Shown piece by piece: positions 9,196 through 22,470 of a stretch of DNA of 37,115 nucleotides. Source of the DNA: Smittium mucronatum (lineage: Eukaryota; Kickxellomycota; Harpellomycetes; Harpellales; Legeriomycetaceae); assembly GCA_001953115.1 (NCBI GenBank), contig LSSL01001377.1:1-37115 (forward strand), read 5' to 3'. The translations under genes and the position numbers were made by a program. Below the pieces are notes generated by a model that saw only the letters and a program-made list of their open reading frames with translations, ran no database searches and was not told the DNA's origin. Each line of letters begins with the position of its first letter. Positions within the stretch are counted from its first letter, which is position 1.

Positions 9196-12100
9196 CCCTG
9201 TCATACGCTAATAAATTTGATCCTTACACTTTAATTAAGCCTTGGCTTATTTAATTTGAATATAAGTCCTATAAAGCTTATATAGTGCATCCTTCAGAAT
9301 AAATGAAACTTTTATTATTATAAAAACTAATATAATTTAATATATAAATTGATTAAAAGATCAATTAATATCTTATAATGATAAGCTAGATCAGAATTTT
9401 TTAAATATAACCAAAAAAACACTTCGAAATTTAGGCCACTGCTGAAGTACAGGTATTAATGATTAATTAAGAATCTCTAACTATTTTCTAATTTAATAAA
9501 TTTTTTAAGATCTGAAGCCCAAAAACGTATCATAGGTAAGGTCTTCAAACTTTCATAGATCCATTAATCATTTTTATATAAATTTAACAGCAAATAGTTT
9601 TGTGTTAACAATTATACATAAAAACCATTATAAATATAAAAAAATCTAGAGAAAAATTATTTTAAAGACCATTTATTTCTATTAACCATTTAAAAACCAT
9701 TAATACGAAATTAAAAATCTTAAAAATCTATAGTAATATTTTTCAAAATTTAGGTTGAAAAATAATATCGAAATTCAAACCAGTTGTTTCAGGTCACAAA
9801 AATATATGAAAAAGGGTAAAGCTATGATCATTCGCCATATATTAAAATATATTTTGCAAATAAAAATAACTAAACTCTATTATTTTATAATTATGAAAAA
9901 AAAAGGTATTTAAGCTTGAAAAAAAGTCTTTTTTAACTTATTAATATAATAAAATAATAATTAATGCATTTAAATAAATTATAGTGAATTATTGCTCGTT
10001 TTAATTTTACTATCAGGGAATCAAGTACTCAAAAGATTTTCTATTTTTATAATTGAAACCCAATTTCAATTAATTATCAAACTTTTTGAATACTTTTAAT
10101 AAGAGTTTTTTGTCAACTCAAGGTTTTTTTTTAGAGGTTATGCCTCTAAATTTTTTAAATGAATATATTTGTAAAATATATGTATAGTTTTTAATAGAGG
10201 GATAAATTGAAGATTGTTTGATTTTATATTTGAAAAATGGAACATATTCTTCGATTTAATCATTATTATTGTTTATGAGGTGAGATAAATAAAAATCTTT
10301 CTGTAAACCCTTGAGAATTTTCAAAAAAAAAAAAACACTCAAAATTTTCATGGATAATGAAGATAATTGATACTAAATAATTGATTTTATAAATATAAAG
10401 GATGCGAGGAGGCAATTATCTTTTAATCAAAATGAGATGATTATTTTTTCTATCAATTATATTTTCTCATGAATATTTATCTTATAAAAAAATCAGCAAA
10501 TTATATTCTAAATCACTATTCGGAAAAACATATTTAAAAATCAGATACTTCTATTAATGTGATATATTAATAAAAGAATTTCATAATAGTCCACCCTTAA
10601 TGAAAAAAATCTTCAATTTAAATATTAAAACTCCTGAATACCTTAAATACTAAAATCATATATTTTAAATATGAATATAGTTTTTCGAAGTGATTTTTTA
10701 ATAAAATAATAGTGGTTTATTATATAAAAAAATCAACAGTATAGAAATTTATCAAAAATATTTAATTAAAATTTCAAAAATAATTACTCTGATTAATTAG
10801 ATTTTGGTTTACTTATATTTTATAAGCCTACTAGCTATATGAAAAATTTCCATTTAAAAAAAAACTTTCACGGCCATCAAATAATAATTGATGAAATTTT
10901 TTTTGATTAAGTTAATTTTAGAAAATATTAACTATATGGAAAAAATAAGAGTATTTTATGATGTTATTTTTTTGTTTTAAAATAATTTATAAAATAATTT
11001 TTTGAATTAAACTAAAGATTACGCCTAATTAATAGTTAATACTAAATATTTTAAAGAATAAACTTATAATAACAAAGAATTATAATATATATATCCTTTC
11101 ACATTCAAAATTTTGATTTGAAGAAACTTACTATCCTTTGGCTAAAATTTATTCTGAATTAATTCCCTAGATAAAATTTCCAAAATCAATATCATAAAAA
11201 ATTTAAAATGACCTATTAAGCATAAATATGATTTTTTAAAATAAAAATTTAATCTTTTAATGATTATTTTAGCGGATTTTTATAATCATGATAAAGAAAA
11301 ATTATATCGGTCAATATATTGGATTTAAAATGTTCTATCAAATGTAGTTTCGATTGTTGTTTTGCTTATTAATCCTATCCAAGTTTGGAATAATAGCTAT
11401 TTTATGCATATTATCCAATAAAATGCATCTATATCACGGATTATTGGCCAATTTCAAGGTTGATATTTCAATTGGATATTTATTTAAAGCTAAATTTTTT
11501 TCGCGAAAGTAATACGATATTACTATAAAGGTGAGTACTAAATTAAATGCAAATATTATTAGAAATAATAGTGAAATTTAAGGAATATGTAACTCATTTA
11601 TTTTAAAATCTCAAATTTGTTTGAATAAGGATATTAGAAAGTTATTAATGTATTATCTTTTATATTAAAACCATAATTACTTAAATTTAGAGAAATTATA
11701 TAAAGTTATTAAATTTATTTATTCCATTTTTCCAATAGATTTTTTCATCAATTATTATCTTTTAGTTGTGTAAGAATTTTTTAGATGGAAATTTTACTTA
11801 TAGCTGTGTTTATTAAGTAAAATCTTTACCGAGTCGTTAATATATCATAAATTAAATAAATTGAAAAATAAATAAATAATATTATAACGAATTATTAATA
11901 AATATAAGATTTAAAATGGATATGATTGGTTTATGAACTGTTATGACAAATAAGCTTTAGGTTATATTTTGCAAATAAAATAAAAATTTAGAATAGTTTT
12001 ATATGGCGGCCACTGGGTCCTTGAAAATATGTATATAGGTCATTTTAAATATATATATAGTTTTGGAAATTTACCTTTTTGGGGATGAGAAATAAAATTC

Positions 12101-15100
12101 AACCAATATTTAGCAATTAAAAACATTCCGATTTTATTTATCTCTAATAATTGAATTTATTAAAAAGCCATTGTTAGAAAATTATGATATAACGAATAAA
12201 AATTCATTATTTTTTCCAGTCGATAAAATTATTAATAAAAATTTATTTTTTATAATTTGATTGATATTTTATTTAAATTGGTCTTTTATTTAGAGTCTAT
12301 TTATATTTTTCAAAAATTTTGGCGATATTAAGAATTTGATTTTATTTATTAAGAAATCGCTTAAGATATTTCGAAACAACTTAATTAATTTTTTTAATTG
12401 ACTAAGTAATATTGTTTTGATGCTTTCATAAATTTATCAATCCAAAAAAATTAGAAATTCAAGGATCGCATATTTTTTGAACTGAAATTAGAAAATTACC
12501 AAAAAATTAAATTTTAACTTGATAGAAAATTATTTTGAGGATTATTATTTATGAATTAAAAGGTTTTTTTAATTTGTTAATTTTATTATATTAGAAGTGT
12601 GTTTACAATAATTCCTCTTATATCAATATTTTATGGAGCTCATGGGATAATGTACATTATTTACTAGGAAAATATGAAAAGAAAGAACATAAAAAATTTC
12701 AGAAACATTGGATCTCAATATTATTTTTTCCATTTAAAAAATATTTCATATTAGATATAAATTTTTTTTAAGAGGGGTAATAAATTATCAACTAGACACC
12801 TTTTTTTATTAATTAGTATATAATTTTCAATGCATGGTCAATATATGGTGGAATCTACACTGAGTTAAAAATCTGTATTTTAATATTCACAAGACCCAAG
12901 AAAGGATTTTCATTTTATAATAAATCATTATGTTATTTAATAACTTTTAAAAATATGATAATTAATTTAAAGTTATGATAAAATAATCTGATAGCTTTTT
13001 TTAATTTTTAGATTTGCGCCAATATAAAAAAAATAATAATTCTGTTTTTTTTTAATACCCACTCTAATTAAATATACAGTGATTTTATCTAATTGTTAAG
13101 AACGAGTCTTCAATTTCTTTTTAAACTGTTTGGATATATTCAATCGATTGTATATAAAATCAAGTTTTTATTTAATTAATTAAAAGATTCTTAAAAGTAA
13201 TATTAAAAAAAATGCTCCAAGTATTTTTTATTTAATTTAGCCGAAATATACGAATTTAAATAGCAAAAAATAAGAAAGTGAATTCCAATTTTCGGTACTT
13301 TATGTTTTTTTATTTATAATTGTTTAATTTTCAAATAAATTTTTTGTTGAAATCTCCAATCAATTAAGGTTTATAGAGAAAAGAATGAAATTTCTTAATT
13401 TTTTAACATACAAGATTTAAACCTTTTAATTGATCAAAAAATCAATATAAAACATAAGTAAATTTATTTATCGATAAATAGGTGTAATTTTTATTAATGG
13501 TATAAACCACGAGTTTTTCTAATTATAAAATATAATAACTGTAATAAAGAAATAATTTGTATTATTTTTATATTTTATCTATAAGAATATATAATTAGCA
13601 TAGGTTTTGGTTTCATTTTATTCAATTTATTTATTTTATAAATTATAGCTTTATCATGGTAAATTAGTATAGCTGAATTAAAATCAATTCCATCATACTT
13701 TTATCAAGATAAATCATTCTGACAGCTTCACGATAATATTTATCTATTAGCTAATTTTTATTTGATGAAAAATTTGTGAAAAATGGATTATATGTGATGA
13801 ATAAAAAATATATTAGAGGAGTAAATTTTTCTCAGAAAAAAATAATTTTATCTTAAATATTTATATTTTAAAGTCTAATAAAAAAATGTTAATACTAATT
13901 CTAATGAAAAAAAAAATTGGGCCATTCATGACAAATCATGAAAAAAAAATGGAAAATTTAAATTTTTGATTTATCAAAAGAAAATGGGTCCATTATGGGG
14001 TAAGAAAACACTAACACCAATTTTTTTCAGGGGTTTAGAATGTTTATATTTAAATAACATCATTTCATAATTTTTGGTTTTGATCTTGAATTCCTTGACA
14101 TATACAATGAAACAATCGAAAAATATATAATATTAAATTTTAGCCATCAAGATTATTTTCAGCCTAATAAATCTCTGATGAAATAAATAATAGGATAGCA
14201 GATTTTAACACGATTTTTATCCTTTTTTTTGAGTAATCCAACACCGAATTTTAAACCTATAAGATTATTTCGAAATTTTGGTGGAACGAGTGAGATAAAT
14301 TTTACAAACTTATCTAATTCTGTAAAATAGTCGGATATTATGCTATAATATAATAAAATAAATAATAATCATAAAAGTAACAAATAAATAGAGAGAGAGG
14401 TCTAAAGTTAGTCCAAGGAATTTATTAATTCTGTCTTTTCCTTTTATGTGATTTTAGTCAATTAATAAAAGTATTATTTATACTTTATAAATTTTTTTAG
14501 CTGCGTTACCAATTATTTTTTTATGGAGTTTATACTATTAAATGTGTCCAAATCTGTTAGAAATTTTAACTTTATATTTTCTGAAAAGAATAACTAACTT
14601 CTATTTTTACAAAAATGACTTTAAATAGTAATAAAAATTTATAAATGATTATTAAAAATTTAATTAAGAAAAAGATTAAAAATTTGTTATCAAATATTTA
14701 GATTAATGGTAGATTTTTAAGAATTTAAGAGAACCGCAATCAAAACTTTCTTACAATCTAATAAAATAATTATATCTCCAATTTTATTTTTCTTCTATTA
14801 ATTCCATTTCTTTGTTTAATCAAAATTATATGAGGTCCATAGAGCTGTTAATTATGAATTTATAACAATTGCTGGCAATCAGAGTTGAAAATTTGATCTC
14901 TGAGGCTTTAAGAACTCAAAAAAATTAAATTAGATGAGTACTATATTTTTTTGTTTAATCTATCCCAAATTAAATATATGATGATGAATTCATGGTAACG
15001 AAATAGGTGGGCTAACAAGAGAAGATTCGATAAAATTGGATTATTTTTGGAAATTTATAAAGGTTTATTATATATAAAAAAGGGACAGATTAAAATTTTA

Positions 15101-18100
15101 CCAGAATTCGAATATTGCCATTTTCACATTCATTTAAATTTTTTTCTTCATCAAGATATTTGCCTTATAAATTCAACCAATTTAATTTTAATACTGGTTT
15201 CAATATTACTCTTGATAATTATTTAACTAATATTATCAAAGATTAAGCATTAATATAATCAACGAAAAGAAAACAACGAGATCAATCATCCACAGATGAA
15301 ATTCAGGAAGAAATCTCTATAAATTGTTATTCCAGTAACCATTACTGCACATTTTTTCACGGAGTGGGTCTTAAGATCTATTATAAATAGAGAGAGACTA
15401 TTCAATAATCTTGTTTGAAAATCGCTCAAAAAAAAAAGATAAATAAAGCATATGAAAAGATTAATATATGAAAAAAAATAAAAGAGATACTAAAATATTA
15501 ATAATTGCAGTTTAGAAGCTCGAATTCTAATAAATTGGGCTGGAAATGAATCAAATTCACATTTCCTAAAAGAAAAAATTCCTTTTTTTATCTCATTTTT
15601 TCAGCTGATTTAAATTATACGAAAAAAAATATATTAATAAATCGAAGACTTGATTATTATATATATAATTCATAAAAAAACAAAATATAAAAGAAATTGT
15701 ACCAATGGGGATTAAGCCAATTTTTGCGCATTTTGCAGTTTCTTGTATATATCGTTGTGGTTTATTGTGGTTTGTTGGGTTATTAACAAAATAAAAATCT
15801 TTAATAGTCATAAAATTAGGTTTTCATATTCCAAAGAAGAACAAGAGAAGTAAAATTTTTAAAAATTATTTTTATATTGTAGAATAAAATCTTAAAAGTT
15901 CAAGTAAAAAAAGAATTTTCTTGGTTTTCTGGATTCAAGCCCTATTTTTAGATCGAAAAATTCATTTTTCGTCGTAATATTATCATTTAAATTTTAAAAT
16001 CTTTTCTCTAAAAAATCCAGAAAAAGTTCAGATCATTTAAGAAAATATAAGCTAAATAGTGGAAGTGCAATCAATTAAATTAAAAGTTTAAATTTATGTA
16101 TAAAAACTCTGAAAAATTACAAATAAATTAGATTTGAATCCATAAAAAGCAAAAATTATCTATGAAAAAAAGTTAAAATACACATAATCTTTAAAAATGA
16201 ATCTTTAAATTCATAAAGTTTATTTTGAATTCATATAAAAAAGTTTTAATTGAAAAAGAAGGATATTTTATTGACAAAGTATATATTTTATGTTATTAAA
16301 TTCCTAAAAAAGTGCTGAAAAATCCTTTTTAGGCCAATATTATTTTTAACTCAAAAACTAAACATTTTAATATATCGGTTTATGAAGAAACTTATGCAAG
16401 CGTTAACTATATCAGATAAATTTTTTTTTTATAAAAAAATATATTCATGGTGAAAGGAGAAAGTTATTTCCTTGAATTTTTGTATTTATAACATAATTTG
16501 AGGATATCATAATATTTTCTTACATTTTAAAATTTGTATTATTAATATATAAAAGAAATGGTTATAAATGAAATGAGCTACTTAATTTTTTCTTCTAATA
16601 AATATTTCAATAATAAATGAACCAAGTTCTGTTAGAATTACTAAAATTAATCTATCAAAAAATGGAAGTGATTTTTATAGTTTAGTGACTGCAAATAAGA
16701 CTCTTTATCTATAATTTGCGTTTCGAAAAAATCCCAAAAGACTTACCTGAATCCCGGAGAGGAAATAATGCTAGTTTAAATAAACTTTTTAAAGCATAAA
16801 AATATTTTTTAAAAAAGAGAATTGGAGATGATCCTCTTTAAAAATTAAAATAGTTTTATAATTTTATTTTAATGGAAAATGAAATATATATTTCCCCAAA
16901 AACGATAATTATAAATTTAAATTCATGAACCTTTATTAAAAAAAGTACTCACTTGGAGTTAACATAATTTAAATTCATTGATTTAAAAATAAAAAGATTA
17001 AATTATATCTCTAAATTAATATAATTATCAGTATCAGAGAGGTTTTTATTTCTATTGATGAAAGAAAAAAATGATATTTCTATAAGGTGTTCTAGAGGTA
17101 AAGCGAAAAAATGGCACAAAAAATTTCTAAAAAATCCAAAAACTTGAGGACCTAGCGTGCATACAGTTTTAACACTGTATAGTTTAGGAATTATCGATTT
17201 TATAAACTAAAAAAATTAGTTACAAATAATTTTAACGTAAATTATCATTGGTTTGACTTATTTGGTAAAAATTTTAAATGGGTTCATCATGATCAAATTT
17301 ATTGATGATCTCCAACAATTCAAAATATTACCTTATAATATACGAAGCTTTGTTTTTTATTGGGCCGAAAATATTATATCTTAACTCGAATTCTCCAGTA
17401 ATGAACCCGATTATAAGTAGATTTTAGTTTTAAATCAGAAAACAGAGTAATACTTTATATAACTTATAAAATTTTAATAGTGATATCCAAATGAAGAATG
17501 TAGTCAAGTTTAAAGAGCAGCCCGAGTTATTTTGTAAAAAAATAATGGATAATACACGAATATGTCTCAAAAAATTTATGAAATATTTATAGAATATATG
17601 TAGATATTTTTTCAAGTCGCAAAACAGCTTAATGATATGGCTTTCGGATATTAAAATTTTTTCAATTATTATTTTTTTTCTAAATTTACGTTTACTTTTT
17701 ATTAATTAAAATTTATTTTATTTTTAATTGGTTGGATTTATTAGCAATAAAGATTTAATTTAAATTTAATTGAATTCGCATCGAATAATTGGCCTTATAT
17801 ATTTCTGAATTCATTTTTACTTTTATTTTAAATTTATTTTCTTTCGAAAATTAGCTTTACTTATCTTAAAATATTCTGTAGTTTTTCCTAATTTTTTCTA
17901 TAAACGGTGTATTATGAAAATTTATTAAAATTATTCTTCTGAGAATATTAATCAATAAATTTTTGACCAGAAATAATGAGTAATAAAATTGATTAAGCCT
18001 CTAAGATATAATTTTGGGATTAAATCCTAGGGCATTTATTGATGTATTTTTATTATCAGTATCATTTTTTTATTCCCAAATAATAAAAATTACATCGATT

Positions 18101-19226
18101 TTGGTTTTAATATTATTATTTAGTTTTCTTTAATCAAATTTTTTAGCGATTTTGTATAAGCGGCTCATGTTTTCTGCAAATATTGGGTCTCCAAGACAAA
18201 TTATTTAAATAGAGAGGCAAACAGAATTAATTATGATAAAAATTAATTTAATTCTCTTATTTGAAAAGATGCATAGGGTTCACAGTGGTAAAAATATTGA
18301 AAATAGTGTTTTTATTATTTTTGTTGACAGGAAGTGAAGATTTTTGAGAAATCAAGGAAATAGGGAACTCAAAATTCTCAATGATTTGTTATACTATATC
18401 TTTATAATATTAAATTTTATTCTCATGTATTCTATTACCTTAAAACTCATATCGAATGAGGTTAAAATGGGTATCTAATGCTATCGGCTATTTCTTAAAT
18501 AATAATCATTTATCTGATCCAATTGAAGATATAATATATGAAAATAATTAGTGACTTAGAATAGGGATAAAATAAGGTATATTTTGCTTAGTTAATTTTA
18601 CACCGTTTCTTCCATCTGTCTTATTATCAAGCATATTCGAGTAAATAGTGCATATTTTTGGGTTTATACGTATTATTTATATGTTTTGAAATAACAATTC
18701 ATGTATTATATTTTTCTGGGGCACAGCAGTATTTAAATCAGATGAATTTCTAATTAATCTAGGATTTTTCCATATGAACATGGTAATTTTCACTTATAGT
18801 TGTGCTTGGTTTAGAGACTTATTGGTGAATCTTTAATAAAGAAGAATATCGATTTAATATAAGTTTCATTTGAATAGATTAATAATTTATTGGAGAAATT
18901 TCTGTGGTAAAAATCAGATGAAAAAAAAGAAAAATTTTAAGGTGATATAATCCTTTTTCAAACATAAAAAATTTTAATATCAATTTTTCTTCCCTAAAAA
19001 TATGTAATACTCTACAAAAATAAAACAAGTGACAGAATATTCGTTTTTTTCATCCCTATTAATATTCACATCAATCCACACACTAATCAAAAATTAAGGG
19101 TGGGCCTAAAATGATATCTTTTTTCAAATACTACTTGTATTAATAGAACTGAGAGTCCCCAAAAATCCGGCCTATCTGACCACGGAAATATCAATTCTTA
19201 CGAAAAAAAGCTAATATAAAATATAA
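9196..19226. other. Ten-kilobase AT-rich desert
   Basis: No supported gene, RNA gene or repeat array. The first 100 bases may hold more of the Tc1-type relic's N-terminal half. A hairpin lies at 10129-10151. A short direct repeat (TTGTGGTTTA/G, twice) lies near 15755-15776. Open frames of 40-70 codons occur on both strands (for example near 12595-12770, 14970-15240, 15593-15811, 16617-16799, 17430-17615 and 18209-18476), but none carries a family motif and such lengths are expected here. At 16741-16756 the minus strand reads ATTCAGGTAAGT, a perfect donor-like site with no exon to support it. Confidence 0.5.
10129..10151. repeat. Hairpin: 9-bp perfect stem, 5-base loop
   Basis: TTTTAGAGG pairs with CCTCTAAAA around the loop TTATG, directly after a T run. 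It looks like a terminator-type hairpin, but there is no gene around it and the DNA is eukaryotic, so I read it as an isolated palindrome. Confidence 0.6.
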
Positions 19227-19346
19227 ACAGTTGAAAAAATAACGGTAATACAAATAGTAGGTGAAAATATATTCTTATTATGAAGGTTGCTCAATAAGAC
19301 GGGTTTAAGAAGATCCTGCATAAGATTTTTAATTAGATTCAGAGTT
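19227..19346 (+). pseudogene. Faint helix-turn-helix-like fragment, possibly a transposase N-terminus
   Basis: The plus strand reads TVEKITVIQIVGENIFLL, stop, then RLLNKTGLRRSCIRFLIRF in the same frame. This resembles a homeodomain-like HTH of Tc1/pogo/psq type (E-K-x-x-V-I-x-x-x-x-x-G-x-x-x-x-x-x-A...TGL-x-x-S-T-I-x-x-I). One in-frame TGA interrupts it. A frame farther downstream (to about 20150) contains NFSDCRLN, which could echo the FSDE block of a Tc1-type catalytic domain, but the spacing is too long without a large insertion. Low confidence. Confidence 0.25.
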
Positions 19347-21899
19347 TTTCTATTTTTTTATTCAATCAGTGAAATTAATCATTCTATAGGCTACAGCTAA
19401 TCTAAATAAAAAAACCAGAACTATTGATTTTCATTTGGCTAATATAAAATTCATAAATTAATATGAAAAAATTATTTAAAATAATTGCTGAAAATAATTA
19501 TATGATTAAATTTTGGAACTAAAATTATGGTTCTATTTATCGTTTTTTATCCCCATTCTCCAAAATATGTAGATGATAAACCTTGAATTTAAATTAATTT
19601 CTATTTCTACTTCACCAAATGCACTTAATAAATATTTCGTTAATATTAAACAACAATAAAGATAATAGTCTAAAAAAATACAGATCTGATATACCTTTTC
19701 TAAGAAATTTTCGAAAAAAGCAAAATTGATTTCTAAAAAGATAAAATTTATTTGATATTAACACATCCAAATAAAATTAAATTAAATTAAATTAAACTAA
19801 AAAACGTTGATTCTTATAATTAAAAAAAATACATAAAAATGTGAAAATTGATTTGAAAATTGTGTAATGAATTTATTTTGTTGTAAAGGTGAAATTAAAA
19901 AAAATAAAATCTAGTTAGTAAAATTATAAAAATATTTAATAGCTGATAAAGCCATAAATTAAGAGTCAAAATACATATCTATGAACTATATAGCATCTAA
20001 AAAAATTATTAAAACTTTAAATTCATCTTCTGCACATATCTGGGATCAAACCAATAAAAATTTTTCTGATTGTAGATTAAATGATTCATTTTACACATAC
20101 AGTTTATGTAAATTAATTCCCGGGTTCACTGGTATGGAAAGTTTTTATTGAATCTAACATTTATCATTTTATCTCTAATTTATTATCCTCTATTTTTTCT
20201 CAATCAGGTTCAGAATTGGCTATTAAGGGTCTATATTCAACAATATAACTTCAAGATACGCATAAGTAACTTCAGATATCCTGTATTGAAACTGTAATTT
20301 TGGCTATTATTTCATATTTTTAGAAATAAACTCCAATAAAAACCACCTCCTTTATTGGCACATTTTTAAGTCAATTTTAATCACCTATCCTTTAGCTATT
20401 TCTTTCAAACCTAAAAAATAAAACACATAAAGATCAAATCCATCCAATCATTTTAGATTTTTTTTATTGTTTTTATTCGCTTCATTTACGCTTCTTTCCT
20501 TCAATAGGCTTGCAAATATCTCTACAAATAAACAAATTGAGGTTACTTTCGTCGATAAAAATAAAAATATTCTTAAAAAAGACTATTATAAACATTTTCT
20601 TACATATTATCTTCCCTTTTCTTTTTTTTAGTTATGTTAACCTGAATTTTACCATTAATTATTCCGTTTACTTTAAATAAGCATAAATCTGATCTTCTAC
20701 TTATATTTTTGGTATAAAACCTTAATTTGATTTCAAGATAATGAATTTAATTTAATTCATTGAATGTAAAAAATTGATTTTCCTCTGATTTTTTAATAAA
20801 AATCAAAATCGTTTTGCTTCATTTTATTGGATCCCTATCTATCTCAACTATTTTATTTGATTATTTTTTTAGATTTTATCCACCATTATGCAGTTTATTT
20901 GGGCATATTATGAGCTGATATAAATCCTACAAAATTTCCTCCATTTTTGCTAATGCATCTATGGCTGATAATATGGCATATGAGCGGAATTTTTATTTAC
21001 CCCTAAAAGTATACTATCTAGTTATCCATAAATTATTGATAAGTTGTTTTATATTTCAAATAATTAAAGTTATAAAAAAATTTGAATATCTAAAATTCCT
21101 TAATTAAAAATAGGCATCTATTTCAAGTAAAATCACCAATTATTTTTTGTATAATGACAGTTTCAGTTTAAAATTCTGATAAAACTCTATCTTTTAAAAC
21201 AACTTGATATATCATGACAATTTTACCATATTTCAATACGGTTTGGGTGATACAATATTTTAATATAAAGTTAATTCCAACCTAATACAAATCAATAGTT
21301 ATATTTAAAACAAAAATCTCTAAAATTTGATCTTTATATTATATGATTAATAATCATACTTAGATAACAATAAATTGAACTAATAAATTTTTTAACAAAC
21401 TTTGTAAATCTTATCTTGCACTTATTATAAATATAAAATTTTTTATAAAATTTTTTATATAAAATGGTTTCAGATTTATAAAGCGATTTTAGATTAAAAA
21501 AATCATTAAATCTAACCATATAAAAATGAAATTGGTGTATAAATTAATCATATTTTAATAGATTTACTAATTAACATCTTTTTTACAAATTTTTATTATT
21601 AGGTTTTAATTTTTTTCATTATATATTTAACTTTAATTAAATTGATATCAATATTTTCTGATTAATTATAAATTTTTTATATATACTTTTATTTCTCTAC
21701 AAATAACAGTTTAATTTTTTTAAATTTTAATTTACTTCATTTCTATTTGGATGTAATATCATCAAATAAAGTTTACTTTTTTTTAAATCGCTTTAAATTT
21801 TTTTTATTTTTTCTTAAAAAATGTGTATAATAAAATTATACCAAACTTTGTTATAATTTTCCGCAAAATTCCATTAAGCCAAACCTTAAAAATTTTATT
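19347..21899. other. AT-rich intergenic stretch
   Basis: No supported gene. It contains a short pentanucleotide array (ATTAA) at about 19776-19795. A GC-richer patch near 20880-21000 gives a minus-strand peptide including SAIDALAKMEEIL, but without a recognisable family. Confidence 0.5.
19776..19795. repeat. (ATTAA)4 microsatellite
   Basis: Four consecutive perfect 5-bp units. Confidence 0.75.
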
Positions 21900-22470
21900 T
21901 CAAATTAAACACAACATCAAAAAATTAGCTAAATATAAGAAAAATAAACCAGAAAATAGGAAATATTGTATCTTTCCATGATTATATCGCTCAATTGCTT
22001 TTGATTCTGTATTAATTGCTGTAAATGCCTAAAAATTATTCTAACTCACCATACTATGATAATCCGTGTATATTATAGGTTTTATTAAAAATAAAAACTG
22101 GTCTAATTTCATATTTTATGACATCACCATGCTTATATTTAAATTTATCGTTTACATTACTTAAAAATGTTTTTATTGTATAAGATAGTGCGCAACTTGC
22201 TTTATCTTATTGAAATTAATGAATGACTTTAGTTTCAGGATAAAATATTACCAGTAGACCCACATGAATTATTTAAAGGTTACCAATAGTATCAGATATC
22301 TCATACAAATCGCTTTTAAAATATTTTCCTACTAACAAAGAGCCAAATTTTTGGTGCAATAATATTCCACATGGATAAGCCAAAGTTTTCAAGAAATTAA
22401 TATTTCTATAATGTATCATTTCATAATTTTTTTCAATCTTATTTGGCATCCAGTTCTTTTCAATTTTCAC
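21900..22470 (-). pseudogene. Probable KDZ (Kyakuja/Dileera/Zisupton) transposase relic
   Basis: KDZ transposases are large DDE enzymes of cut-and-paste DNA transposons. Three blocks occur in the family's order on the minus strand. LAYPCGILLHQKFGS (PCG at 22366-22374) matches the PCGxxxxxxxFxxSE block. About 50 codons on, DKASCALSY (Asp at 22204-22206) matches the (Y/F)DKAC-x-L block that carries a catalytic Asp. Further on, AINTESKAIERYNH then QYFLFSGLFFLYLANF at 21900-22028 matches the NTExxEQ block and the hydrophobic RFxFFLF-x-x-x-x-x-x-N helix near the catalytic Glu. Stops and at least two frameshifts separate the blocks. The middle VD-x-x-H block is only vaguely present (FIFNKTYNIHG). 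Spacing and order argue against chance, but every block is degraded. Confidence 0.45.

Noticed and set aside
11379..11400. Plus-strand LINPIQVWN resembling the NPIExVW block of Tc1 transposases
   Set aside because: One residue short of the block, catalytic Glu replaced, and no other transposase block nearby in order.
15593..15811. 72-codon minus-strand frame (FVNNPTNHNKPQRYIQE)
   Set aside because: Part of it comes from a short direct repeat; no family recognised and composition near background.
16745..16756. Perfect 5' splice donor on the minus strand (CAG|GTAAGT)
   Set aside because: No open exon of useful length ends there and no acceptor partner could be argued.
17430..17615. 61-codon minus-strand frame
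   Set aside because: Low-complexity hydrophobic sequence from A/T-rich DNA; no motif.
21334..21519. 61-codon minus-strand frame rich in Lys, Tyr, Ile and Phe
   Set aside because: Typical chance translation of A/T runs.
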